Source: Shewanella marisflavi
GTDB lineage: Bacteria > Pseudomonadota > Gammaproteobacteria > Enterobacterales > Shewanellaceae
Direction of reading: 5' to 3'
Assembly (NCBI RefSeq): GCF_023283925.1
Contig: NZ_JAKIKX010000003.1
Span: 372,001 to 436,000 of the forward strand
Length of the DNA stretch: 64,000 nt
Below, piece after piece: positions 28,290-37,322 of this stretch. Below the pieces are notes generated by a model. The model was not told where the DNA came from. It searched no databases and was given only the letters and a program-made list of their open reading frames with translations. Positions within the stretch are counted from its first letter, which is position 1, and each line of letters opens with the position of its first letter. The position numbers and the translations under genes were made by a program.

Positions 28290-28487
28290 TTATTGTCTAA
28301 GCTCATCTGCCGTATATGGTTTGATGTAAGGCTCTAATAGCCTGAGCCAGCTGCGTGAGATGGCTGAGTATTCTTCGATGCAAAGCTCGGCTCTTTTTTC
28401 CCCTAGCAGCCCTTCTTTGACGATGGCGACATACTTGTCGGGGGCGCTGCCGTAGACGTGACATAGGGTCGTAAATGCTCCCGACAT
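28290..28487 (-). CDS. Small hypothetical protein
   Basis: This 65-aa frame has plausible protein composition (EEYSAISRSWLRLLEPYIKP and a charged C-terminus). It starts at ATG 28487 with AAGGAA about 10 nt upstream. An overlapping frame (28303-28497) looks less protein-like because of many Arg and His residues. No domain is recognised. It could be a remnant or a false ORF. Confidence 0.4.
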   Translation of the reverse strand: MSGAFTTLCHVYGSAPDKYVAIVKEGLLGEKRAELCIEEYSAISRSWLRLLEPYIKPYTADELRQ

Positions 28488-28739
28488 TTATCGGCATTTC
28501 CTTCTTCCGAGGAGGTCAGATGAAATCGTAGAGCGGCCAAGGATGGCTTCACAGCGTGTCATAGGCGTATCTGCACATCCCTCGCCGGGCAGGCGATAGG
28601 TCACATCGAAGGTAAGAATTTCAAATCGGTATATAAGTCTATTAGGACGTTTGTTTTACACCGAAGAAGCAAGGTTTAAACCGGTTGGCGGAGAGGGTTA
28701 ACAATCACCCCCTTTGAACACTTAGGCCAGATCTTAGCA

Positions 28740-29018
28740 TCACGTCCGATACAAGACTTTCACCACATGCCAGCCGAATTTGGTCTTCACCAGATGAGGT
28801 GTGATCAATTCGCCGGTGAAGCAAACCTTATCGAAGGCGGGCACCATCTGACCTTTCTTAAATTCCCCCAGGCTGCCGCCTTTCTTACCCGAGGGACAAG
28901 TGGAGTGTTTTTTGGCGAGTTGGTCGAACTTAGCGCCTTTATTCAGCTTGTCGATGATCTCTTCGGCGAGTTCTTTATGTTTAACGAGTATATGAAGCGC
29001 CGCTGCGGTTCTTGCCAT
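28740..29018 (-). CDS. ppiC: Parvulin-type peptidyl-prolyl cis-trans isomerase
   Basis: This 92-aa single-domain rotamase has [45 protein letters not shown] and FGWHVVKVL, which match the short cytoplasmic PpiC (parvulin) of E. coli along its whole length. It speeds up proline isomerisation in folding proteins. No signal peptide is present. It is monocistronic. Confidence 0.95.
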   Translation of the reverse strand: MARTAAALHILVKHKELAEEIIDKLNKGAKFDQLAKKHSTCPSGKKGGSLGEFKKGQMVPAFDKVCFTGELITPHLVKTKFGWHVVKVLYRT

Positions 29019-29208
29019 CTAATGTTGCCTCTTGGCCAGTAGGTTGGATCTCATGCTGGTTATTATACTGTGTTAGGTCGTGTGCGCCCAAGGGGGATTA
29101 AGTTGCAGCATATTTTAGCTGGTAAGCCAGGTTGCAGTCGTTGGCCAAGGGCCTTCGGGGTGAAGGCCCTAAGTCTGCTCAGTGAACAGATATTCAGGCG
29201 GTGGTGAT

Positions 29209-29514
29209 TTAGTCAACGGAGCGCAGGTTTACTTTTCGATGCGCGTAATGATTATTGATTTGCAGATTTTCAGATAGGGTCATGGCGGCAGTTGACACCA
29301 GCTCACCATCTTGTTGAAACTTGTTGATTTTATTGTTAACAAAGTCAACAACATAGACTGATTGACTCTCTTGCTTGGCAAGTTCCTTAGTGGCTTGCTG
29401 CTGCGCAGCGGCTGCTGAGCAATCATTACATTCAATGGCATTTAAGTTAGCGTAAGTTGCGCCTGAAAGTGTCGATGAGAGCAACAGGAGCAGGGTAGGG
29501 GCCATCTTTTTCAT
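29209..29514 (-). CDS. Small secreted protein of unknown function
   Basis: This 101-aa protein has a signal peptide (MKKMAPTLLLLLSSTLSGATYA), then NAIECNDCS with a CxxC pair, and a QSVYVVDFVNNKINKFQQ stretch that looks like a beta strand with a following turn. No family is recognised. It may be a shortened version of a longer periplasmic protein, because it ends soon after the first likely beta strands. AAGGAAG precedes the ATG. A perfect CRP-type site lies only 18 bp upstream. A GC hairpin (29148-29170) follows the gene but lacks a T tract. Confidence 0.7.
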   Translation of the reverse strand: MKKMAPTLLLLLSSTLSGATYANLNAIECNDCSAAAAQQQATKELAKQESQSVYVVDFVNNKINKFQQDGELVSTAAMTLSENLQINNHYAHRKVNLRSVD

Positions 29515-29531
29515 TATTATCTTCCTTATAT

Positions 29532-29553
29532 AAATGTGATGTGCGTCACATTT
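29532..29553 (-). promoter_or_regulatory. CRP-type binding site
   Basis: AAATGTGA, six bases and TCACATTT form a perfect match to the CRP consensus (core TGTGATGTGCGTCACA at 29535-29550). It lies 18 bp before the start codon of the small secreted protein, closer than usual for activation, so repression or a different start site is likely. Confidence 0.75.
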
Positions 29554-29852
29554 ATATTGCTGTGCAAATTATCGTTTGTCTAGTTTTTGTCCTAAAAAAC
29601 CGTACCTTGCTTGGTGCTAAATTAGTGATTGCTATAGGGTTGTTGATGGGGGCAATGAAGCTCAGTGCACAAGTTAGGGATAGGAGATAAATTAAAGCCT
29701 CGGGGGTGGCGGGGCCTAATGGCTAGCATTTATCGGTGCTGGTGAGGAATTTATTGATTGAGCGCAAGCTTAATGAGGTAAGATAGCTACCTGACACAGT
29801 TGGTTTTGTTATAATTCCTATCTATTTGTAATCGGTTTTTTCGAGGCTTTTG

Positions 29853-30746
29853 ATGGCGCGTAGTCTAGGCACAGAACTTGAGCTCATCCATCTTTTTGTG
29901 CACCTGGTCAATGCGGGTGGTTTTTCCCAGGTGGCTAAAGAGCTGGGTATGCCGGTGGCGACAGTGAGCCGTAAGCTGACTAAGCTGGAAAGCTTGCTTG
30001 ATACTCAGCTGATCATGCGAAGCACCCGCAAGCTGAGATTGACCGAAGAGGGCGCAGAGCTATTTAGTCGTTATCAAGATGTGGTCGCTCAGTTTGATAG
30101 CTGCAGTGATACTCGTATCGAAAAACCCGAGGGGACGCTGCGTATTGCCGCGCCCGTGTCGATTATCTCAATGATTTTTATCGGGGTGATCAACGACTTC
30201 TCTAAGGCCTACCCGGATATTCAACTGCATATTACCCAAAATAACTCCAGCATAGATCTGATTGATGAGGGGGTCGATGTGGCAATTGTGGGCGGTGCGC
30301 AGCCAGATTCTTCTTGGGTATCTAAGTCACTGGGTGTCCTCGACTATGGACTGTTTGCCTCGCCGGGGTATCTTGCTTGCGCGGGTAGCCCCCATCATCC
30401 GGATCACTTGATAGAACATTCGCTGATCAAGGTATGGCCGCTGTTTAACTGGTCGATGAAGCATGTTAGTGGTGAAGATTTTTACTACGAAGGCCCGGCC
30501 AAGTTGACCCTTGGCGATTTAAATGGAGCCGTGCGAGCGGCAGTCGATGATGGCGGTATTCTCTATGGCCCCGAGCTATTTGTTAAGTCAGAGCTGGCGA
30601 CAGGGGAACTACGCCGGGTGTTGCCCGATTGGCATGGCGAGCAGCGCCGCATCTCGCTCTTATATCATCAGCGTACCCACCAACCCCTCAAGGTCAAGCT
30701 GTTCATCGAATTTATGCAAGACAGAGCCAGTTGCCTGTTCCACTAA
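29853..30746 (+). CDS. LysR-family transcriptional regulator
   Basis: This protein of about 297 aa has an N-terminal helix-turn-helix (NAGGFSQVAKELGMPVATVS) and a LysR substrate-binding domain (APVSIISMIFIGVINDFSKAYPDIQL). ATG 29853 with GAGG upstream is preferred over the TTG at 29850. It is convergent with lldG. In related bacteria LysR regulators of this type control neighbouring metabolic genes, but no target can be read from the sequence. Confidence 0.88.
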   Translation: MARSLGTELELIHLFVHLVNAGGFSQVAKELGMPVATVSRKLTKLESLLDTQLIMRSTRKLRLTEEGAELFSRYQDVVAQFDSCSDTRIEKPEGTLRIAAPVSIISMIFIGVINDFSKAYPDIQLHITQNNSSIDLIDEGVDVAIVGGAQPDSSWVSKSLGVLDYGLFASPGYLACAGSPHHPDHLIEHSLIKVWPLFNWSMKHVSGEDFYYEGPAKLTLGDLNGAVRAAVDDGGILYGPELFVKSELATGELRRVLPDWHGEQRRISLLYHQRTHQPLKVKLFIEFMQDRASCLFH

Positions 30747-30892
30747 GGAGCAAGGCGCAAGGAACTGTATCGCCTTTTTACTGGGGGATCATCAAGGTCT
30801 CTGACCACTTTCTTAAGGTTAAGCTGTCATTAACTCAGCGCAAAATAGCGCTGTAACCTGTCTCATTTAGCGGTTTTCCATTTTTTTAGTCA

Positions 30893-30922
30893 AAAAAAAG
30901 CCACCCTGTAAAAGCGGTGGCT
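30893..30922 (-). terminator. Terminator of the lldEFG operon
   Basis: AGCCACC (30899-30905) pairs with GGTGGCT (30916-30922). On the minus strand the stem is followed by eight T (complement of 30893-30900), a strong terminator downstream of lldG. Confidence 0.85.
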
Positions 30923-30962
30923 GAGCAGTTTGAGGCTGCGAAATAGGGTGTTGTGGTTACTG

Positions 30963-31532
30963 TTAGATCAGATACACATTCAAGCTACAGGCGCCATGGG
31001 CACCGACCACCAGAGCCTGCTCGATATCGGCCGTCTTAGAGGGGCCGGCGATAAAGACACCGAACTCACCGCTTTCCAGACCAATCTGCTTGATAGCCTG
31101 GTGCATGTTGGCAACTACCTTGTCTGCGCTCACCACCAAAAATAGGTTTTCACAGATGAAAGGGGTAACCCTATGACCTAAGTGCTGGTTGTTGACCCAG
31201 ATGGCACCGTTTTCGGCAACGGCTAAGTCACCAGGGATCACCGCAAAGTCGATATCTCTTAGCTCATGAGCCGTCTCAGGCGCGTTGCGGTTACCCGTGA
31301 CGCCTTCAACTTGTGAGATCACCTGCTTACCTTCTTTGACCAGTTCATCGACCTTGGCTTGCAAGGCGGCTAGGCCACCTTCTTTGTGCAGAGTCCCCGC
31401 CACTGTGCCCAGGTTGGTTTCAAACTGACCAATTACATCATCCAGACGTGGACTGACATTGATTGACGGCATAGCCTGAGGTTCAACCGCGACGCTTTTT
31501 AATGCATTGAGAATAGATTGCTTGCTCGACAT
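30963..31532 (-). CDS. lldG: L-lactate oxidation protein LldG (LUD domain)
   Basis: This 189-aa LUD-domain (LutC-like) protein is the last gene of the lactate operon. The domain is recognised from DFAVIPGDLAVAENGAIWV and LVVSADKVVANMHQAI. With LldE and LldF it forms the non-flavin L-lactate dehydrogenase used by Shewanella in place of LldD. Only one base separates it from lldF. Confidence 0.92.
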   Translation of the reverse strand: MSSKQSILNALKSVAVEPQAMPSINVSPRLDDVIGQFETNLGTVAGTLHKEGGLAALQAKVDELVKEGKQVISQVEGVTGNRNAPETAHELRDIDFAVIPGDLAVAENGAIWVNNQHLGHRVTPFICENLFLVVSADKVVANMHQAIKQIGLESGEFGVFIAGPSKTADIEQALVVGAHGACSLNVYLI

Positions 31533-31533
31533 T

Positions 31534-32922
31534 TTATTGACCTCTGTTTTTGTTAAACCAAGCTTCGAAGCTGGACTTAGGCGCTACGGGCAGTTCTCTG
31601 TATTTACCCCAGGCACCCGTGAATGGCTTCAGCAGTGAGCCAGGTAGAATACGCAGCGCAGTACGAGCGACGCTCATAGAGCAGTTCAACATGGTTTCGC
31701 TGGCCATAAAGTTGCCCACAAGTGGCATATAGTTGCGCTTGCCGTAAGGCAGTTTGCCCGCCTTGGCCTTGAGGCGGCGGTGATGGTGGATGATCTTATC
31801 CAATGGCACCTTAGTTGGGCAGACATAGGTACAGCTGCCGCACAGGGTACAAGCCCAAGGGATTGAGTGAGTATCATCGGCCTGGGCACCCACGGCGATA
31901 CCGATAGGGCCTGGAATGGTGTAGTTGTAGCTGAAACCACCTGAGCGACGATAAACAGGACAAGTGTTCAGGCAGCCACCGCAGCGGATACACTTGAGCG
32001 ACTCGGCTAGAATCTTGTCTTGCAACATGTCGGTACGGCCGTTGTCGACGATGATCACATGCATTTCGCCGCCAGTCTGTGGACCGCGGTAAAAGCTGCT
32101 GTAGGTCGTGACAGGCTGTCCTGTGGCGTTACGCGCCAGGGTACGCAGCAGCACGGCGGCGCTGTCGAGATCCGGCACTATCTTATCTATGCCCATAGAG
32201 TGCAGTTGTAACTTGGGCAGGTTGGCGCCCATGTCAGCATTACCTTCGTTGGTGCAGACCACCACGGCGCCTTTGTCGGCGATCGCCATGTTCACCCCTG
32301 TCATGGCGGCATCGGCCGTCAGGAACTGTTCGCGCAGGTGAGCACGGGCGGCTCGGGTCAGATAGAGTGGATCAGAAGCGCCTGCTTTAGTACCTAATTT
32401 GTCATGGAAGAGGTCGCCCACTTCCTCTTTTTTTAGGTGGATAGCCGGTACCACGATATGTGATGGTGGCTGCTTGGCCAGCTGGATGATGCGCTCGCCC
32501 AAGTCGGTGTCGATCACCTCAATACCTTTGCTTTCAAGGTATGGGTTAAGGTGACACTCTTCGGTCAGCATTGACTTGGATTTCACCAGCTTCTTCACCT
32601 GATGTTTGGCCAGGATGCTGTGTACTATCTGGTTGTGCTCGGCGCCATCTTTGGCCCAGTGCACTACGATACCGTTGGCTTGACAGTTTTTCTCGAAGGT
32701 TTCCAGATATTCGCCCAGATGAGTCAGAGTGTGTAGCTTCATCTCTGAGCCGATCTCACGTAGCTGTTCCCATTCTGGTAGGCTACCGGCGGCGCGGTCG
32801 CGTTTTTCACGCAGGGTCCAAAGCGCCTTAGAGTGCCAATCGACGCGAGCTTCATCTTTGCAAAAAATGTCGGCCTTTTTAGCGTGCACACCTGAGTTGA
32901 TGGCTGTGGTTTGACTAGACAT
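31534..32922 (-). CDS. lldF: L-lactate oxidation iron-sulfur protein LldF
   Basis: This 462-aa LutB-like protein has an N-terminal LUD domain and a C-terminal ferredoxin-like part with two 4Fe-4S motifs, CIRCGGCLNTCP and CTLCGSCTYVCP. It passes electrons in the LldEFG L-lactate dehydrogenase complex, probably at the inner face of the membrane. It lies 10 bp after lldE and 1 bp before lldG, and translation is likely coupled. Confidence 0.94.
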   Translation of the reverse strand: MSSQTTAINSGVHAKKADIFCKDEARVDWHSKALWTLREKRDRAAGSLPEWEQLREIGSEMKLHTLTHLGEYLETFEKNCQANGIVVHWAKDGAEHNQIVHSILAKHQVKKLVKSKSMLTEECHLNPYLESKGIEVIDTDLGERIIQLAKQPPSHIVVPAIHLKKEEVGDLFHDKLGTKAGASDPLYLTRAARAHLREQFLTADAAMTGVNMAIADKGAVVVCTNEGNADMGANLPKLQLHSMGIDKIVPDLDSAAVLLRTLARNATGQPVTTYSSFYRGPQTGGEMHVIIVDNGRTDMLQDKILAESLKCIRCGGCLNTCPVYRRSGGFSYNYTIPGPIGIAVGAQADDTHSIPWACTLCGSCTYVCPTKVPLDKIIHHHRRLKAKAGKLPYGKRNYMPLVGNFMASETMLNCSMSVARTALRILPGSLLKPFTGAWGKYRELPVAPKSSFEAWFNKNRGQ

Positions 32923-32932
32923 GGTCTGCTCC

Positions 32933-33676
32933 TTATAGGGCTGCGTTGATGACTTCGGCGATATGACGGGTCGAGATCGGTAGTAGCTGGCGGCGGATCA
33001 TGCCGTCCAGATGCAGCAAGCATGAGGGATCGAAGCCAACGGCGTAGGTTGCACCGGTAGCAGCATGGGCTTGTGCCTTGTCTTTACCCATCTTGGCCGA
33101 AACGGCGCCTTCATCAACGGCGAAGGTACCACCGAAACCACAGCACTCATCGCGGCGATCCGGGTAGACGATCTCGATGCCAGGAATACGACTCAGAACG
33201 GCCTCGACCTTATTGGTACGTGGGCCCATCTGCTCGCTTGGCGTCGCCAGATCCAACATACGGATGCCGTGGCAGCTAAGTTGTAGGCTGACCTTAAACT
33301 TGAATGGCTTGTTGAAAGCGGGAACTGGGGCAACGTCGTGCAGAAACTCGGTAAGTTCATAGAGTTTGTCGATCACCGCCTGGGCTTCTGGGCTGTTGTC
33401 GAACTCATGGAAGTTTTCTTTGGCAGCAACCAGGCAAGAAGCTGCCGGGCAGACGATAGCGTCGCACTCAACGCCTTTGAAAGCGTTTAGCAGTTTTAGG
33501 GTGGTCTTCTTGGCTTCATCAAAACAGCCCGAGTTAGTCATGGGCTGACCACAACAGGTCTGGCCCTTGGGCAGTATGACCTGATGGCCGAGTTTTTCGA
33601 GGAGTTCGACGGTGGCGATGCCAACATGGGGCATCATCTGGTTCACCAGACACGGAATAAATAGGGCTATCTTCAT
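32933..33676 (-). CDS. lldE: L-lactate oxidation protein LldE
   Basis: This 247-aa protein contains two CCG-type cysteine motifs, CCGQPMTNSG and CCGFGGTFAVD, as in LutA and heterodisulfide-reductase-like subunits. It is the first gene of the operon and a presumed substrate-handling subunit of the complex. No lldP permease or Dld gene lies on either side, unlike the usual Shewanella layout as I recall it, so transport genes may be elsewhere. Confidence 0.93.
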   Translation of the reverse strand: MKIALFIPCLVNQMMPHVGIATVELLEKLGHQVILPKGQTCCGQPMTNSGCFDEAKKTTLKLLNAFKGVECDAIVCPAASCLVAAKENFHEFDNSPEAQAVIDKLYELTEFLHDVAPVPAFNKPFKFKVSLQLSCHGIRMLDLATPSEQMGPRTNKVEAVLSRIPGIEIVYPDRRDECCGFGGTFAVDEGAVSAKMGKDKAQAHAATGATYAVGFDPSCLLHLDGMIRRQLLPISTRHIAEVINAAL

Positions 33677-34123
33677 GAAGCACTCTCTTATTTGAAGGCT
33701 GCATGTGGGCGAATGCGCTGGCTTATTGTGCCGCTACAGGTGGCATAAGCTTGGTATTTGTCCCATATTGCAGGGTTGTTTGTGATGATAATTTAAGCTT
33801 ATATCCACATAATAAGTAGTGCTAATTTAGTAAATATATATGCTCATTTTTTCATTTTTGAAATAGAGTGATTTTGCTCTCTTATTGTCAAAAAAAGTCT
33901 CTGATCTAGGTCAAGAAAGGTCTGATTCAAACAAATATATGAAACAGGTGTTTAAATTTTTTATTTGAGCGTACACTTGTAACCTTTTGAAAAGCCAGAT
34001 ATTAATTTTTAGTTGTGTTTGTAACTGTAAAATAAAGCATTTTTTTACAGTTAGAATGTTTGATCTAATTTCTTTTTTGTGACGTAATGCACACTAGGTT
34101 TCCTGGTCGGATGAGTCTGAGAG
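33677..34123. promoter_or_regulatory. Divergent promoter region of lldE and a FadE-like gene with candidate regulator sites
   Basis: This 447-bp AT-rich region contains GAAACAGGTGTTTA (33941-33954), a good match to the PsrA-type fatty-acid regulator half-sites GAAAC and GTTT with a 4-bp spacer. It also has TGTGACGTAATGCACA (34078-34093), a CRP-like site with one mismatch in the half-sites, and CTGGTCGGATGAG (34103-34115), which partly resembles a FadR site. All three are on the side of the acyl-CoA dehydrogenase gene. Site identities are inferred. Confidence 0.45.
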
Positions 34124-36358
34124 ATGAGTATTAGAACAACATTTAAAAAAGTACTGCCGAGTATATCTACCACTGAACAAGAGGCGCTCGATGCCGGTGA
34201 TGTCTGGTTAGAGGGATCTATTTATCAGGGACTACCTGATTTTGATGCCCTGCGTCAGATCCCAGGAGCTAGCCTGTCCGATGAAGAGCAGGCCTTTCTC
34301 GATGGTCCAGTACAGACCTTAATTGAGATGGTGGATGATTTTGCCATTCAAAACAGCCTGCATCTGCCAGAAAATATTCTGAATTTCCTAAAAGAGCATA
34401 AGTTTTTCTCGCTGATCATTCCTAAAGCCTTCGGCGGTTTGGAATTTAGCCCTTATGCCAACTCAACGATTGTTGCCACCATTGCCGCTAAGAGTTCGGC
34501 TGTGGCTGTTACTGTCATGGTGCCTAACTCCTTAGGCCCTGGCGAGCTGCTGATGCATTACGGTACGCAGGCGCAGCAAGATTTTTGGCTGCCTCGCCTG
34601 GCGAACGGCCAGGAGATCCCTTGCTTTGCCCTAACCAGCCCAGAGGCGGGCTCGGATGCCGGCGGCATTCCCGATGTCGGTACTGTCACCATGGGTGAAT
34701 ATCAAGGCGAGCAGGTGCTTGGTCTGTCGGTTACCTGGGATAAACGTTATATCACCTTAGCCCCTATCGCGACCGTGCTGGGTTTGGCCTTTAAGGTAGA
34801 AGATCCTCAAGGTCTGCTGGGCGGCAAAGAGCAGCTTGGTATAACCTGCGCCCTGATCCCTAAGTCGCATCCTGGTGTTGAGCTGGGTAATCGCCATGAT
34901 CCTATGGGCTGTCGTTTCTACAACGGTACTACTCGTGGCGAGAATGTGTTTATTCCGATGGAATTTATTATCGGTGGTCAGCAGAATATCGGTCGTGGCT
35001 GGCAGATGCTGGTGGCCTGCCTAGGGGCCGGTCGCGGTATCTCGTTACCCGCCCTAGGGGTCTCGGTGAGCCAGGCGTCTTTTAAGTCGTCGGCTGAATA
35101 CGCCGCAGTACGTGAGCAGTTTGGTTTAGCGATTGGTAAGTTTGAGGGGATTCAGGAGAAGCTGGCGGATATCGCCGGTAAAACTTACCTGCAAGAAGCG
35201 ATGCGCGTGCTGACCACAGAAGGTTTGGGATTAGGACTTAAGCCCTCAGTCGTAACAGCGATTGCCAAATACCATATGACAGAGATCGGCCGTGATGTGC
35301 TGAACTCCGCCATGGATATCCAGGCTGGTAAGGCGATTCAGCGTGGTCCGCAAAATACCTTGGCTTCTGGTTATATGGCCCAGCCAATTGCCATCACGGT
35401 GGAAGGAGCCAACATTCTGACCCGCAACCTGATGATCTTTGGTCAAGGGGTCATGCGTTGTCATCCACATCTGCAGAGCATGGTTGAGGCGATTCACAGC
35501 GATGATAAAGATGCCGACAAGACCTTTAATCGCATCTTTAGACAGACAGTGGGTTACAGTGTGGGCAACAGCCTGCGCGCCTTCCGCTTAGGCCTGCTGC
35601 CTTTCACTGCCGCTGCCAAGTCTGAGCTTAGCGAAGTGGTGGAATATGAGAAGGCGGTACACAAGCTGGCGGCTAAGCTGGCGGTCTATGCGGATTTCTC
35701 CTTGTTGGTGCTTGGCGGTAAGCTCAAGCAGGCCGAGATGTTGTCAGCGCGTCTTGGGGATGTCATGAGCTACCTTTACGCGGCTATGGCATCGATTCGC
35801 TACTACGAGCAGAAGGTGAGTAGCGAACATCGTGCCCAGGCCAAGCCTTACTTTGAATATGCTACACGTTGGGCTTTGGTGAATGCCGAAAAAGCACTGC
35901 TGAGCTTCCTGGATAACTTCCCTTCAGCACCGACGCGTCAGTTGATGAAACTGATCACTGTTACCTATTCGCCTAAGATGAAGAAAATCAACGACGATTT
36001 AGTGCGTGAACTGGCGCATCAGGCGCAGCTCAACACTCATATCAAGCGTCAGCTGACTCATCTGGTGAAACCTGTGCCGGGCGATGGTAATGATATCAAT
36101 CAGCAGGCCTACCTGGCTAAGATTGCCTGTCTGCCGCTGCTGGCCAAGGTGAAGAAGGGTCTGAAGCAGGGTTACTTTAAATCGGGTGTCAGATTTTCCG
36201 AGACCCTGGACAGGGCTCGTGCGGCTAAGATCATCACAGAAGGTGAGCACAAGCAGCTGCTTGACTATAACCTCAAGCGTGAGCGGGCCATTCGCGTCGA
36301 TGAGTTTGACTTTGACATGCAGTTGGTCGATGACAGAGCGGCGTTGAAGATAGCCTAA
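34124..36358 (+). CDS. fadE: FadE-type acyl-CoA dehydrogenase
   Basis: This 744-aa flavoenzyme introduces the first double bond in fatty acid beta-oxidation. It has the acyl-CoA dehydrogenase signature CFALTSPEAGSDAGG, a middle beta domain and a C-terminal DUF1974 extension that characterises FadE. It lacks the N-terminal membrane helices of E. coli FadE and is about 70 residues shorter. Candidate PsrA and CRP-like sites upstream suggest fatty-acid and catabolite control. A strong terminator follows. It is monocistronic. Confidence 0.9.
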   Translation: MSIRTTFKKVLPSISTTEQEALDAGDVWLEGSIYQGLPDFDALRQIPGASLSDEEQAFLDGPVQTLIEMVDDFAIQNSLHLPENILNFLKEHKFFSLIIPKAFGGLEFSPYANSTIVATIAAKSSAVAVTVMVPNSLGPGELLMHYGTQAQQDFWLPRLANGQEIPCFALTSPEAGSDAGGIPDVGTVTMGEYQGEQVLGLSVTWDKRYITLAPIATVLGLAFKVEDPQGLLGGKEQLGITCALIPKSHPGVELGNRHDPMGCRFYNGTTRGENVFIPMEFIIGGQQNIGRGWQMLVACLGAGRGISLPALGVSVSQASFKSSAEYAAVREQFGLAIGKFEGIQEKLADIAGKTYLQEAMRVLTTEGLGLGLKPSVVTAIAKYHMTEIGRDVLNSAMDIQAGKAIQRGPQNTLASGYMAQPIAITVEGANILTRNLMIFGQGVMRCHPHLQSMVEAIHSDDKDADKTFNRIFRQTVGYSVGNSLRAFRLGLLPFTAAAKSELSEVVEYEKAVHKLAAKLAVYADFSLLVLGGKLKQAEMLSARLGDVMSYLYAAMASIRYYEQKVSSEHRAQAKPYFEYATRWALVNAEKALLSFLDNFPSAPTRQLMKLITVTYSPKMKKINDDLVRELAHQAQLNTHIKRQLTHLVKPVPGDGNDINQQAYLAKIACLPLLAKVKKGLKQGYFKSGVRFSETLDRARAAKIITEGEHKQLLDYNLKRERAIRVDEFDFDMQLVDDRAALKIA

Positions 36359-36383
36359 CGTTACGCTGAATGCTTAGCTAAAA

Positions 36384-36406
36384 GCCGCCCTCGGGCGGTT
36401 TTTTTT
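36384..36406 (+). terminator. Terminator of the FadE-like gene
   Basis: CCGCC (36385-36389) and GGCGG (36394-36398) form a short stem with loop CTCG, followed by eight T. Confidence 0.85.
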
Positions 36407-36532
36407 ATGCTAGATATTAATCCACAGGGAATGAAACCGCCGCAGCGCTTAGGTTAACCTGCTAATAGCTGGCGCTGCTGCTTAAGACAAAATAGGTTAT
36501 GATGGCCCAAGTTATCGAGCAAAGGCAGATCA

Positions 36533-37315
36533 GTGCTAAAACGACATCATTATCAGCGTCAGGGGCCAGACTATCGCTGCGGCGAGCAGGTAAGCTTTCA
36601 TGATATCAAAGAGGTCTTTGGCCTAAATCATATTCGTCTTGGCAGCTGGGTCGAGGAGGAGGAAAAGCATAAGGCGGCCAATCTTATCTTCGACGCCTTT
36701 GCCGACCTTGCCTTTATGCTAAAGCTGCCGCCTAAGGCCATGGGGCTGAGACAGACGCTGAATTTGGCTTTTGGTACCGGTGGGCAGATGGGCGTACAGG
36801 CGCACTACATGCCTGCGCAGCGGGAGTTGGCATTGGCCAAAAATGCAGGGGCGGGGGCCCTGGCGCACGAGTTCTGGCATGCCTTCGATCACTATATTGC
36901 CGCCAAGACATTTGATATCCCGTCGACGGGCATTGCCTTTGCCAGCCACTGTTGGCTCGCCGATCACACACCTATTGTGCATCCACTCAACGATCGTCTG
37001 ATGCAGGTGTTTGCCACCACCTTGCTGAGCATAGACGGGCAGGACAGTCATGACTATGTGAGCCGCGCCGTGGCGCTGGATAGGCAGCAGGGCAGGCAAT
37101 ATTTCTCCAAACCTACAGAGCTTATGGCCAGGGCATTTGAGGCCTGTATCGAATCCCACCCGGAGATCCAAAATCCCTACTTAGTCAACGAGACTCTGGA
37201 TTCGCCACTGGCGAAGGCGGGTGGTTATCCTAGCTTGGCGCACAGGCAAAGCATCTATCAGCAGCTGCTGGCTTATTTTGGCCCCCTGGGTGATGCCCTG
37301 GGACGCGAAGCCTAA
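36533..37315 (+). CDS. CLCA_X-type zincin-like protein
   Basis: This 260-aa soluble protein has a zinc-peptidase-like motif AHEFWHAFDH (His112, Glu113, His116) and, later, KPTELMARAFEACIE, a motif common in polyvalent-protein metallopeptidase domains. I recall this family as CLCA_X in NCBI annotation, typical of Shewanella. Start is GTG 36533 after AAGG. The role is unknown; proteolysis is plausible but not shown. No signal peptide is seen, and the gene ends seven bases before the convergent fusion transporter. Confidence 0.7.
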   Translation: MLKRHHYQRQGPDYRCGEQVSFHDIKEVFGLNHIRLGSWVEEEEKHKAANLIFDAFADLAFMLKLPPKAMGLRQTLNLAFGTGGQMGVQAHYMPAQRELALAKNAGAGALAHEFWHAFDHYIAAKTFDIPSTGIAFASHCWLADHTPIVHPLNDRLMQVFATTLLSIDGQDSHDYVSRAVALDRQQGRQYFSKPTELMARAFEACIESHPEIQNPYLVNETLDSPLAKAGGYPSLAHRQSIYQQLLAYFGPLGDALGREA

Positions 37316-37322
37316 ACCGAAC

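Noticed and set aside
28303..28497. Overlapping minus-strand ORF at the small hypothetical gene
   Set aside because: It is rich in Arg and His, a typical shadow pattern. The frame ending at 28290 is more plausible.
28500..28660. Minus-strand reading frame with TYRLPGEGCADTPMT
   Set aside because: It is about 40 codons, has no good start signal or recognised family, and could only be a fragment of a lost gene.
29148..29170. Hairpin after the small secreted protein as a terminator
   Set aside because: The stem is strong, but there is no T tract on either strand, so it was not listed separately.
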